In this document: in pieces, positions 8,180 to 15,035 of the stretch | Layout: each line of letters starts with the position of its first letter | How positions within the stretch are numbered: position 1 is the stretch's first letter | DNA from: CAYGUK01 sp964352985 | GTDB taxonomy: Bacteria > Pseudomonadota > Gammaproteobacteria > JAHCLG01 | NCBI GenBank assembly: GCA_964352985.1 | Contig: CAYGUK010000064.1 | Coordinates: 1 to 22,152 of the forward strand | Direction of reading: 5' to 3' | DNA: 22,152 nucleotides | Program-made: the position numbers and the translations under genes | The notes under the pieces: model-generated | Seen by the model: the letters and a program-made list of their open reading frames with translations, nothing else | Databases searched by the model: none | What the model was told of the DNA's origin: nothing

Positions 8180-10270
8180 ATGGCAAAAGGTAAAATAGTT
8201 ACTAAGATAATTAGTAAAATACAACAGCAGCAAAATAATATTGATCAACAAGCAGATGAAATAACTCTCGGCATAATTGAATCTCTAAACAAAGAAATAC
8301 AAAAACAATTAAGTTTTCGTCATAGTATCATATCGCGTTTAAGCTTACCTTTTCACATATTTCAAGATATTCCTGATGTGTTAAGAGCTTCTTATCCTAT
8401 TTCTGGGTTATCAAATATTATAGCTTATCTCAGTATTTATATTATTCTTAAGACTTTGAATTATCGGGATGCTGATCATCCACCATTTTACCAGAAATTA
8501 ACAAATGACATTTTGCAATTTATAAGCATCGAAGAAATTGAATTAAACATAAATAAATACCTTAATTCAGAAAATTATATTCAGTATCAAGATTCTTTAA
8601 TTAACTTACGTGACACTATCTATTCTATAACAAGACAATTGACTAAATATTTAGTGAATATAGCAGTTAATATAACGCTTAATCAATCTGCAACATATTT
8701 GTTTAATCATTCTATGATTGAAAAAATACTACAACGATATTATCCTGATTATGCTTTTCATGCGTTAGCAACAACGCAACATTCATCTCAACACCAACGA
8801 TTACAAACGCAAACAAGAGCAAATATCCAAGTGTTTGCACTTCGCAGAAGACTTGCCAAAATTAAATCAACGCGCAATAAAATAGGGCGCTATATACTGC
8901 TATTTTGTCTGGGCGCATCGATGGCGTTACTAGTCAATGCTATTGATCCATTGACCATCTTTGTTTTATTTATGTTATTTTCTGCTGATATAAAAAATAC
9001 ACTGCGCTCTGAACTTCGACGTGCAGCTCAATATTGTCTTGGCCATAATGACATCAACGATTGGTTAAATTTGATGGTAGCAGATTTAAATCCACTCATA
9101 GAAAGTGAACACTTAACATTAAAGAAAGAGGATATCGGCAGTAATTATAGAATTACAATTGAATTTGATGAAGATTATGTTGAATTAGCTATCGTTCTTA
9201 GAAACATCATACTTAAGCTTCTACAAAAAACTAAAATTGTCATTAATGAAATACATCTTGAGGAGTATGAATTTCATATCGATAAAAACCAAAACATCAA
9301 TTATGATCTTGAACCTTTTATCAAGAACATTAGTGAATTATATGCAAATGCAAAAGCTGGCCTGTCACTAGTAGATGATGTTTTACAAACACTAAATGAA
9401 ACACTGCCAAAATTTACAAGTATGGAATTAATCTGGCGATTTGCTGATTTTGATCACTGTTTTCATGTTGAAGTGTGTCTTGATCTCAATCATTATCCTC
9501 AATGGCTGAGAAATCCTTTGATCAACGCATATATAGAATATTTTCCTAACGTTAGTAGATTACAAGATAATAAATTATTTATTATCGTAGACGGTAAAAT
9601 TACACAAATAGAAGGGCTTGATGTTTTATCTAATAAACTAGAAAAAACGCTATTACTGAACATAGTACAAGAGACAAAACGTAAGCAAGACTATCAACCT
9701 GGCTTTTTTAATACATCAGCAAAGAAAAATAATATCTCAAAACGTGCTAAAACTAGATGCGATGAAGAAATAAAGAAAAAAGCCGAATCCATTGGGATTA
9801 TAGATTCTCCTTCCATTGAAGATAATATTATTAGTCTGCTAGCTTTCCCTATTGCGAATAATTGTATTGTAAAAATAAAACAACTTATAGAAACCTATGC
9901 TTGTTTTAGAATGGATGTTGAGCAGTTTGAAGGAGACAAACGCGCTTATGATAACTTTTATCAAATTTTTGAACAAGCTAATTTTTATCACGGTGTTGGA
10001 CAAGGAAGACAAGGGATTGTATATCGAAAGCGGCAATATGTTGATGAACGTCGAAATCTACATCAGTCTTCATATGCGATTAAAAGTCAGTCATCTATTT
10101 ATGGGGATGCTAGAGCTTATGGCAGAACGATTTACCCGTATGAAAATGAAACAAATCCACAACTATCTAGAATACGATTAATAATTTTTGAGGTATATGC
10201 GCCACATTCGCATAATAATAAGTTGATCACTAGGATAGAGAGTAGTTCACGACTAAGATGTCATCGATAG
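8180..10270 (+). CDS. Very large orphan protein with membrane hairpin and repeated alpha/beta modules
   Basis: The protein has 696 residues and no recognised family. Residues 1-200 are mainly helical with Gln-rich stretches (KIQQQQNNIDQQ). Residues ~237-268 form a hydrophobic hairpin of two short membrane helices (RYILLFCLGASMALLV, then LTIFVLFMLF) preceded by a basic segment (LRRRLAKIKS, near 221-230). Residues ~320-390 and ~425-495 look like two alpha/beta modules (YRITIEFDEDYVEL...FIKNISELY; CFHVEVCLDLNHY...LSNKLEKTL). A Lys-rich linker (~515-540) leads to a C-terminal domain with HGVGQGRQGIVYR, then a Tyr/Arg-rich GDARAYGRTIYPYE and a final strand RLIIFEVYAPHSH. That tail has the look of a small enzymatic or toxin-like domain, but I cannot name it. 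AAGAAG lies ~9 bases before the ATG. Size, a mid-protein membrane hairpin and orphan status fit a secreted effector; this is inference. Confidence 0.7.
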   Translation: MAKGKIVTKIISKIQQQQNNIDQQADEITLGIIESLNKEIQKQLSFRHSIISRLSLPFHIFQDIPDVLRASYPISGLSNIIAYLSIYIILKTLNYRDADHPPFYQKLTNDILQFISIEEIELNINKYLNSENYIQYQDSLINLRDTIYSITRQLTKYLVNIAVNITLNQSATYLFNHSMIEKILQRYYPDYAFHALATTQHSSQHQRLQTQTRANIQVFALRRRLAKIKSTRNKIGRYILLFCLGASMALLVNAIDPLTIFVLFMLFSADIKNTLRSELRRAAQYCLGHNDINDWLNLMVADLNPLIESEHLTLKKEDIGSNYRITIEFDEDYVELAIVLRNIILKLLQKTKIVINEIHLEEYEFHIDKNQNINYDLEPFIKNISELYANAKAGLSLVDDVLQTLNETLPKFTSMELIWRFADFDHCFHVEVCLDLNHYPQWLRNPLINAYIEYFPNVSRLQDNKLFIIVDGKITQIEGLDVLSNKLEKTLLLNIVQETKRKQDYQPGFFNTSAKKNNISKRAKTRCDEEIKKKAESIGIIDSPSIEDNIISLLAFPIANNCIVKIKQLIETYACFRMDVEQFEGDKRAYDNFYQIFEQANFYHGVGQGRQGIVYRKRQYVDERRNLHQSSYAIKSQSSIYGDARAYGRTIYPYENETNPQLSRIRLIIFEVYAPHSHNNKLITRIESSSRLRCHR

Positions 10271-10584
10271 CTCAAACATAAAATGCCGATTGGTGTGTGA
10301 GTCGGTTTAGTAAGAGCGCTATTCAAAACAATCTGGTTATATCCAATAGCTTCTATTGAATTAATATACCCTGTTTTATTTCAAATGCGATTCGCTCTGC
10401 TGTTGCTGCTATTTTTCACAGTATTAATTTACTATTTTAATTGATAAATTGCTTCCCATACAAAGTTATAGAATAAAAAATAAGTTCTGTATTTTTTATT
10501 TAAATATAATTGCCTATTTAGCTAGGATAATAATAAATTTTATTAACACAAAATATATATTGAAAACAATAAGCTGAAAAAAAC
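10271..10584. other. Intergenic region, no gene seen
   Basis: This 314-base region follows the large orphan gene. Just after its stop is a weak hairpin (CCGATT at 10286-10291 pairing with AGTCGG at 10300-10305, one G-T pair), a possible terminator. The remainder is AT-rich with no credible gene; a 19-codon hydrophobic frame at 10386 lacks a ribosome binding site. Confidence 0.5.
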
Positions 10585-10901
10585 ATGAGTTTTTCCTCAG
10601 AACAAACACTTACCGAGGTAAATAAAAACAAGGAAGAAGATGATAAAAAACAGTATGAAGGAACACTATTTTCCCCTAGAAATAATAAAAGGGGCATTAT
10701 TGATTTTAAAAGCATTTATAAAAATGATTGTTCGAACAGATAAAGAAGTGGATTTAAATTACATCATGCCTAATTTATTTAAAAATAGGCCTACATGCAC
10801 TGAATCTTTAATATCACCCTATGCTTTTGATGAGTATCATGAAAGTGATAAAATATTAGGTAAGGCTTGATAAAATTATTGGGTCTAAACTGCTATCATT
10901 T
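10585..10901 (+). pseudogene. Frameshifted 5' part of the Cys-His-Asp hydrolase-like gene
   Basis: The gene seems to start at ATG 10585 (MSFSSEQTLTEVNKNKEE...) and runs 52 codons to a stop at 10741-10743. Protein-like sequence then continues in the next frame (DKEVDLNYIMPNLFKNRP... to ESDKILGKA, stop 10868-10870). It continues again in the third frame from about 10876 (LDKIIGSKLLSF) straight into the open frame at 10902. Both shifts go the same way and can be repaired by dropping a single base each (for example one G in AAGG near 10862). The repaired product would read smoothly for about 285 residues. The alternative is three unrelated small frames, which is less likely because they abut so closely. 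I infer a once-whole gene, now disrupted. Confidence 0.6.
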
Positions 10902-11450
10902 ATGGCAGGTACAAAATCAGATGGCGAAGAATTATTTCTTGCATTGCCTGGTAGCTATTGGGCTAGCGTATTTAAGAATATGATGCTTGATAAAAGCCAA
11001 TTTAATGCTATTTATTTTACAGTGTTTGCAGCTAAAATGAATGAGTATGCTGTTGGAAACTGTGCTAATAGAGCTTGTTATGCGGCAATAAAGCTTTTTG
11101 ACTTATTTAAACAAACTACATGGAAAATATCATTGGTGTCTAATTCTAAGAAAGATCACTTTGTTTTATATTTGCATGATAGCAGTAAGCAAGGAAAAGA
11201 AAGAAAATACTATGTTTATGATCCACTTACTAACCCAAAAGTTTTATTTGAGTTTGAAGATTATATAAAACTTATATTGCCATTATTCAAAGAAAAAAGG
11301 TCTAACTCAACGACTAAAATGCCCGAATTCAAATTTCTGGTTTCAAATAAAACGCGAGTATTTTTTGAAAATAATTATAATGACATTATTAAATTTATAG
11401 ATGAATTATTGCCTGATATTAAAAATAAAAACTCAATGAAGAGAAAATAA
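10902..11450 (+). CDS. Cys-His-Asp (papain-like fold?) hydrolase-like domain protein, copy A
   Basis: This 182-residue open frame is the 3' part of the broken gene above. It has a spaced triad typical of papain-like or transglutaminase-like cysteine hydrolases: EYAVGNCANRA with Cys54 heading a helix, KKDHFVLYLHD with His86 on a strand, and YYVYDPLTN with Asp107 on the next strand. The GNC...DHF...DP order and spacing is that of several cysteine-protease-type effectors and toxins; the target cannot be told. After the stop (MKRK at the end), another frame continues as NEEKINLLSDDWIVGYSDLK and on to a stop at 11546-11548, so the original C-terminus was probably about 35 residues longer and lost by a third frameshift. 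Positions 11015-11557 are duplicated exactly at 16707-17249. The internal ATG start has no good ribosome binding site, so expression is doubtful. Confidence 0.55.
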   Translation: MAGTKSDGEELFLALPGSYWASVFKNMMLDKSQFNAIYFTVFAAKMNEYAVGNCANRACYAAIKLFDLFKQTTWKISLVSNSKKDHFVLYLHDSSKQGKERKYYVYDPLTNPKVLFEFEDYIKLILPLFKEKRSNSTTKMPEFKFLVSNKTRVFFENNYNDIIKFIDELLPDIKNKNSMKRK

Positions 11451-11557
11451 ATTTATTAAGCGATGATTGGATAGTTGGTTATAGTGATCTGAAAAAAGAA
11501 TTGTGTAATAGTCGAAGCATCGAATTATCTTACTTTAGAAGAAGATAAGTAATCTTA
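11015..11557 (+). repeat. 543-bp exact direct repeat, copy A
   Basis: Read base by base, 11015-11557 is identical to 16707-17249, in the same orientation and offset by 5,692 bases. The flanks differ at once on both sides (A at 11014 against C at 16706; T at 11558 against A at 17250). The repeat covers codon 39 to the end of the hydrolase-like frame plus the out-of-frame tail and about 9 further bases. Confidence 0.95.
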
Positions 11558-11634
11558 TAGCGGTTTTCAAAAGTATTGATCTAAAAATATTCGCAATGCT
11601 TGAACCAATTTAATAAATCACTCTGTTGAATTGA

Positions 11635-12045
11635 ATCGCAAGCGCACGCGCAATTGCCGATGACGGAGCAGGTCCTATAGAAGATTTGCAACGTGTTTAC
11701 CTAAATGACTATGGTCTACAGGAATATGCGCCAACAATAATGTGTCCCAGTTATTTTTCATTTGAAGATCCTAAACCGGTGTATTATTCACTGCAAACGC
11801 CAACCTTACTAGAATCGGTACCCAAATCACGTAATTTAACGAGTATTGTCGATAACGTACGTGAATTGCGAGAGTTGACAAAACATTTTTTGGCAGAGGC
11901 ATTTGATGAGCATTTAAAAATCGCAAATGTATCCATTAATGAAATGATTAGCCGATTGCAATTTGAATTTTTTCACAGTGAAGCCTACGCATACGGTGAA
12001 GGTATTCGCCCTACAAAAGAAATGCCGGAAAAAGATGAGCGATAA
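11635..12045 (+). pseudogene. Orphan gene fragment of unknown function, 5' end missing
   Basis: The frame is open from just after a TGA at 11632-11634 to a TAA at 12043-12045. It already reads as protein before the first possible start (ARAIADDGAGPIEDLQRVYL), which suggests a 5'-truncated gene; a TTG at 11686 is the only usable start and lacks a ribosome binding site. The sequence continues through a Pro-rich SYFSFEDPKPVYYSLQTPT segment and a long helical part (VRELRELTKHFLAEAFDEH). Its base composition is visibly richer in G and C than the flanking DNA, so it may have a different origin. I do not recognise the family. It lies 77 bases after copy A of the 543-bp repeat. Confidence 0.5.
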
Positions 12046-12251
12046 CGCTTTATGCCTGATAGCAAGAATGATCGCGAATTTGCGGACACCAGTGTCTTTC
12101 TACATTTAAGTGATAATAATTCATGAATTTCCATTATTACTACGAATTCATTATCTTTATTGCAAGCAAAGGCGCATGATAATGAAATGAGCTCATCAGT
12201 CTAATGTAATCCTTACCTAGACTAAACTTACTTAATATATAGAGAAATGAT

Positions 12252-12407
12252 ATGAATACTCAAAAGCATGAAGATACTGCAAAAAAAACCCACAATGAAA
12301 AAGAGGCATTAAAGAAAGATGAAAAGAAGAGTGGAACTGCCCAAAATGTAGAAAAGATTCCTACATCCACACCTACAAAGCCTCTTAAAGACACACCACA
12401 TAAATAA
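12252..12407 (+). CDS. Small Lys-rich protein, 51 residues, paralogue of the 15036 gene
   Basis: This short frame is too small for usual ORF cutoffs. It starts MNTQKHEDTAKK, has LKKDEKK in the middle and ends KPLKDTPHK. A second gene at 15036 encodes a protein of exactly the same length with the same start (MNTQK), the same centre (LKKDEKK) and the same end (VKDSPHK). Their upstream DNA is also alike (the shared GAGAAATGATATGAATACTC spans the ribosome binding region and start). Conservation at the ends and the middle, with divergence between, is strong evidence that both are translated. The protein is hydrophilic, Lys/Glu-rich and probably disordered. No function is known to me. A 10-bp stem hairpin follows 33 bases after the stop. 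Confidence 0.75.
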   Translation: MNTQKHEDTAKKTHNEKEALKKDEKKSGTAQNVEKIPTSTPTKPLKDTPHK

Positions 12408-12440
12408 TTGAGTTGTTAACGCAACATTAACTCAATATAA

Positions 12441-12471
12441 CCAAGCTATTATTTTAAAAAAAATAGCTTGG
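12441..12471 (+). terminator. Hairpin after the first 51-residue gene
   Basis: CCAAGCTATT (12441-12450) pairs perfectly with AATAGCTTGG (12462-12471) around an 11-base loop. Its position after the small gene fits a transcript end, although the following bases (GGTCAATTT) are only partly U-rich. Confidence 0.6.
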
Positions 12472-12570
12472 GGTCAATTTAGAAAAGGGGCTATTAATAA
12501 ACTAAACAAGGTTAATGTTCTGCTAATATGCAACGCACACAATGAGGTATTAATTAAAAAGGAAATAGTC

Positions 12571-12738
12571 ATGAGTATCATGAATAAAGTTGAGTCATCA
12601 GATAATAAAGAATTAAATAACGTGATTGGCACGGATAGAATGAAAATTGATGAAGTTAAAAAAGAAAAAAATATAAGTTTCTTTGAAAGGATTAGGAGGT
12701 ATTTCAGTAACATACTAAAACCCAAAGCTGAAGATTAG
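12571..12738 (+). CDS. Small charged protein, 55 residues, unknown
   Basis: An ATG at 12571 is preceded by AAAAAGGAAATAGTC, a strong Shine-Dalgarno at ideal spacing. The 55-residue product starts MSIMNKVESSDNKELNN and ends with a basic amphipathic stretch (FFERIRRYFSNILKPKAED). The C-terminal half could form a membrane-surface helix. I recognise no family. It stands alone between the first 51-residue gene and the 12886 gene, each with its own leader, so these are probably monocistronic. The ribosome binding site is the main evidence that it is real. Confidence 0.6.
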   Translation: MSIMNKVESSDNKELNNVIGTDRMKIDEVKKEKNISFFERIRRYFSNILKPKAED

Positions 12739-12885
12739 GGTTGGATGAGTTATTAAACTATTCACTAAAAATATAACTATTAATTAAATAGCATTAAACA
12801 AATACAAAACGAAAATATAAAAGCCAAATTAAGTATTGTTAAGAATTACTATCTTAATTGATAAACATACAATATGGATCTTTAA

Positions 12886-13071
12886 ATGAAAAACATGGAT
12901 ACTAGTCAAATCGACGCTGAAACACAATCTCTTCGAGGCTCAACACTAAAAAAAATGATTTATTTCGTCAACGTTGAACGTCATTCGATAAATAAGGAAA
13001 ACAAAGATATAAATATTGAAGATCATGTTAGAAAACTAATGCTTCAGAGATTTAATTTACTGGAGAAATAA
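12886..13071 (+). CDS. Small protein, 61 residues, unknown
   Basis: The start ATG at 12886 has GGATC 8 bases upstream. The product (MKNMDTSQIDAETQSLRGS..., ending FNLLEK) is hydrophilic and mixed helical, with IEDHVRKLMLQRF as the best helix. An alternative in-frame ATG is codon 4. No family recognised. It belongs to the row of small genes between 12252 and 15191. Confidence 0.5.
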   Translation: MKNMDTSQIDAETQSLRGSTLKKMIYFVNVERHSINKENKDINIEDHVRKLMLQRFNLLEK

Positions 13072-13167
13072 AAACAAGTTTAAATTGCAAATTATATATT
13101 GCTCGACAACTGTAAACTAGCTTCTCAATTTTATTAAAAGTTTGAATAAATGGTACTTAACATGTTG

Positions 13168-13189
13168 TTTATGTTTACTTATCTTGAAT
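13168..13189 (+). repeat. 22-base direct repeat, first copy (possible shared promoter element)
   Basis: TTTATGTTTACTT followed by a variable triplet and TTGAAT occurs here and at 13519-13540; the two 22-base copies differ at 2 positions. Both precede small genes. TTGAAT resembles a -35 hexamer. Confidence 0.4.
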
Positions 13190-13235
13190 AGTGTGAGCAT
13201 TTAATGAATGGGAATCTTGAGTAGATAATTAATTC

Positions 13236-13240
13236 AGGGA
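13236..13240 (+). promoter_or_regulatory. Ribosome binding site deciding the 13247 start
   Basis: AGGGA directly abuts an ATG at 13241, too close for use, and lies 6 bases before the in-frame ATG at 13247. The second ATG is therefore the likely start. Confidence 0.6.
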
Positions 13241-13246
13241 ATGAAC

Positions 13247-13432
13247 ATGAAGATTGTAAAACATAATTTTAGCTGCAGGGAGTTTAGTAAACTTGCACAT
13301 ATAGACAGGGAGCTTCTGACTTTACGCACCATGCGAAAAATCGTGAAAAAGCGTTTGTCTGTGAATTCAGAAAAATTGAGGTTGACGCTTGTAGAGCTAG
13401 AGGTGCGAATAGGACAGCTTAATATAACATAA
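13247..13432 (+). CDS. Small basic protein, 61 residues, unknown
   Basis: From the ATG at 13247 the product starts MKIVKHNFSCREFSKLAHID and continues with a basic helix (RELLTLRTMRKIVKKRL) and a second amphipathic helix (EKLRLTLVELEVRIGQL). Two charged helices of this kind suggest a small helical-hairpin or coiled-coil protein, perhaps binding nucleic acid or a partner. No family recognised. The AGGGA site supports translation. The leader carries one copy of the 22-base repeat. Confidence 0.55.
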   Translation: MKIVKHNFSCREFSKLAHIDRELLTLRTMRKIVKKRLSVNSEKLRLTLVELEVRIGQLNIT

Positions 13433-13518
13433 CTATGAATTTCGATGAATAGAGACTTACAATGCAGATAGTGAAATTTGGTGGAATAGGAATAAATATA
13501 TAAATTTTCAGGTTAAAC

Positions 13519-13540
13519 TTTATGTTTACTTTTGTTGAAT
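13519..13540 (+). repeat. 22-base direct repeat, second copy
   Basis: This matches 13168-13189 at 20 of 22 positions. It lies just before a tiny membrane-peptide frame; if TTGAAT (13535-13540) is a -35 element the transcript would begin near 13570. Confidence 0.4.
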
Positions 13541-13576
13541 GTCTATATGCTAGCAAACCAACATCGAGTAGCGTTA

Positions 13577-13645
13577 ATGATTGGATTATCGTTTATTTTA
13601 ATCGGAGGCATTGGTTTTTTAATAATAACATTGATAACTACGTAA
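13577..13645 (+). CDS. Putative tiny membrane protein
   Basis: From ATG 13577 the frame encodes 22 residues that are nearly all hydrophobic (MIGLSFILIGGIGFLIITLI, then TT). An in-frame ATG at 13547 would add MLANQHRVAL as a short polar N-terminus. A single membrane helix with small residues in the middle is typical of stress-related small membrane proteins. There is no good ribosome binding site for either start, so the call is tentative. Confidence 0.3.
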   Translation: MIGLSFILIGGIGFLIITLITT

Positions 13646-13741
13646 ACGAATAATGCGTCGTTCTGATCTCAATGTTACTGAGCCTGCTTTAGGTAGTATC
13701 ATCATTAATGGCGAGCGTTTACTAATATTATGATGAGTTCT

Positions 13742-13747
13742 AGGGAG
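13742..13747 (+). promoter_or_regulatory. Ribosome binding site deciding the 13754 start
   Basis: AGGGAG lies 6 bases before the ATG at 13754. The earlier in-frame ATGs at 13730 and 13733 have no such site. Confidence 0.6.
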
Positions 13748-13753
13748 TACTAT

Positions 13754-13960
13754 ATGTTAGATATGAGAAGGGAAGCAGAGAAAATATATGATATGGATAT
13801 TACTATAGATGAAAAAACAAAGTTTTTAGAGGGTTTTCTTCTAGACTGTAGAAATGAAATGGCCGCGCAAGATCAGAATATGAAGTCGGAAATTCATCAT
13901 GAGGCATCAGAAGGATATAGAATGGCGCTTAATTACGTCAGAAAATTGGAGAGCACCTAG
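13754..13960 (+). CDS. Small acidic helical protein, 68 residues, unknown
   Basis: From the ATG chosen by its AGGGAG site the product begins MLDMRREAEKIYDMDITIDE and continues as acidic helices (KTKFLEGFLLDCRNEM; HHEASEGYRMALNYVRKL). It is soluble, helical and Met/Glu-rich. I recognise no family. The frame ends about 20 bases before IS256-derived sequence begins, so the IS256 relic may have arrived directly behind this gene. Confidence 0.55.
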   Translation: MLDMRREAEKIYDMDITIDEKTKFLEGFLLDCRNEMAAQDQNMKSEIHHEASEGYRMALNYVRKLEST

Positions 13961-13978
13961 TCCCGATGTTGTGTAAGG

Positions 13979-14361
13979 GTAGAGCAAGCTGAGATGGCAC
14001 TGTATTCTTTCGGTGAAAAATGGGATGGAAAATACCCTGCCATTAGTCGTTCCTGGAATAAACATTGGCCAAATATTATTACATTATTTTCATATCCTGA
14101 AGAAATACGAAAAATTATTTATACGACAAACGCTATTGAATCGTTAAACAGTGTCATTCGAAAATCGATTAACAACCGCAAAATTTTTCCTAGCGATCAA
14201 TCTGCGTTAAAGCTAGTATACTTAGCAATCCAAAACGCCTCTAAAAAATGGACCATGTCTTTGCGTGATTGGAGAGCTGCAATGAACAGATTTTCTATAG
14301 AATTTGAAGATTGAATGCCTGTGTAATAAACCGGCAGTTACACAAATTCTTTTACAGGCTC
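13979..14361 (+). mobile_element. IS256-family relic, right end only
   Basis: Only the last quarter of an IS256-type element remains: the C-terminus of its transposase (in frame from about 13979) followed at 14333-14361 by a terminal-repeat-like sequence, GGCAGTTACACAAATTCT then TTTACAGGCTC, which is characteristic of IS256-group ends. The left end and about three quarters of the transposase are absent. Confidence 0.8.
13994..14314 (+). pseudogene. IS256-family (Mutator-type) transposase, C-terminal fragment
   Basis: The fragment encodes about 106 residues of a protein normally near 400. It shows clear family marks: GEKWDGKYPAISRSWNKHW, EEIRKIIYTTNAIESLNSVI (where the Glu of IESLN is the last catalytic acidic residue of the DDE triad), RKSINNRKIFPSD, and the closing KKWTMSLRDWRAAMNRF. 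In-frame homology extends a few codons upstream of the ATG (VEQAEMALYSF), confirming that the ATG is internal and the gene truncated. The first two catalytic Asp residues are missing, so it cannot act. Confidence 0.92.
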
Positions 14362-14487
14362 TAGGTATCAGCGGAATGCTGTTATGTATAAATTTAACTA
14401 AGCAGAGTTTGAATAGAATTATAGCATCGAGTAACTAAAGGTTATTGATTTTTATTTTCTGTTTTTTAATTTTGAATCTATCTTAAT

Positions 14488-14493
14488 AAGGAG
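14488..14493 (+). promoter_or_regulatory. Shine-Dalgarno of the DUF1328 gene
   Basis: AAGGAG lies 6 bases before the ATG at 14500. It is a near-perfect site, one of the strongest in the window. Confidence 0.7.
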
Positions 14494-14499
14494 AACGTC

Positions 14500-14679
14500 A
14501 TGTTGTACTGGGCTATATTGTTTTTTATTTTTGCACTTATAGCTGGCATACTTGGATTTACTGGCCTAGCAGCAGCTGCTGCTGGTATTGCAGAAATCTT
14601 ATTTTATGTTTTTTTAATCCTGTTTATTGTGACTTTAGCCTACCATCTAATTAAAGGTCGTAAACTAACTTCGCTATAA
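14500..14679 (+). CDS. DUF1328 (YtjA/UPF0391) small membrane protein
   Basis: This 59-residue inner-membrane protein reads MLYWAILFFIFALIAGILGF, then TGLAAAAAGIAEILFYVFLI and a third hydrophobic run ending HLIKGRKLTSL. The MLYWA start, the GFTGLAAAAAGIA centre and the basic tail are the signature of the DUF1328 family, found widely in proteobacteria as two-helix proteins of 50-60 residues. The role is unknown; relatives in other proteobacteria are often stress-responsive. Length is full and the ribosome binding site is excellent. It lies between the IS256 relic and a short orphan fragment, so an intact gene sits inside an otherwise decayed stretch. Confidence 0.93.
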   Translation: MLYWAILFFIFALIAGILGFTGLAAAAAGIAEILFYVFLILFIVTLAYHLIKGRKLTSL

Positions 14680-14722
14680 ATCAATTTGTTAGTAACTACT
14701 TGCCAAACGCAGTTAAAATTAA

Positions 14723-14830
14723 CAAAGAACGTTCAGATTTGAGGCGAAAGCTTACCCTCGTGGAGGCGAGGGATGGACGTTTCTATCTACAGGTCGTACC
14801 AAAGGGATTTATATTACTGATGTAAATTAA
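14723..14830 (+). pseudogene. Orphan C-terminal gene fragment, G+C-rich
   Basis: A frame without a usable start runs from just after a TAA at 14720-14722 to a TAA at 14828-14830 and reads QRTFRFEAKAYPRGGEGWTF, then LSTGRTKGIYITDVN. It has the look of a folded protein's C-terminus and the DNA (especially 14741-14780) is clearly richer in G and C than its surroundings. CCCTCG/CGAGGG in the middle also forms a 6-bp hairpin (14755-14772), which is an alternative explanation. No family recognised. Confidence 0.3.
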
Positions 14831-15035
14831 ATACCGTTTGTCATTGAACTAATTAAAGCTAAAAAAATGGCGAGCATAATATATAATTATACAATTTTTT
14901 CAAAATAATTAATAAAATGTTTAAGTTGTATTAATTGATGCTGTATAGCGAACAATGGAATATGATGAATACATAAGATTATCTGACTAGTGTAAACCTA
15001 CTTAACCTAAACTTTCTAACATAGCGAGAAATGAT

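Noticed and set aside
10386..10445. Short hydrophobic frame (MRFALLLLLFFTVLIYYFN)
   Set aside because: It lacks a ribosome binding site, has only 19 codons and shows no neighbour relation; a chance frame in T-rich DNA is likely.
10585..10901. Programmed ribosomal frameshifting in the hydrolase-like gene
   Set aside because: No slippery heptamer or downstream structure is seen at the shifts, and three shifts in one gene beside transposon debris fit decay better.
12086..12105. GACAC-CA-GTGTC palindrome and the ATGAATT/AATTCAT pair after the orphan fragment
   Set aside because: The stems are short (5 and 7 bp) and not placed behind an intact gene, so I do not call a terminator or site.
13653..13733. 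26-codon frame MRRSDLNVTEPALGSIIING...
   Set aside because: It is short, has no ribosome binding site and overlaps the 13730 ATG; it could be a gene fragment but nothing supports it.
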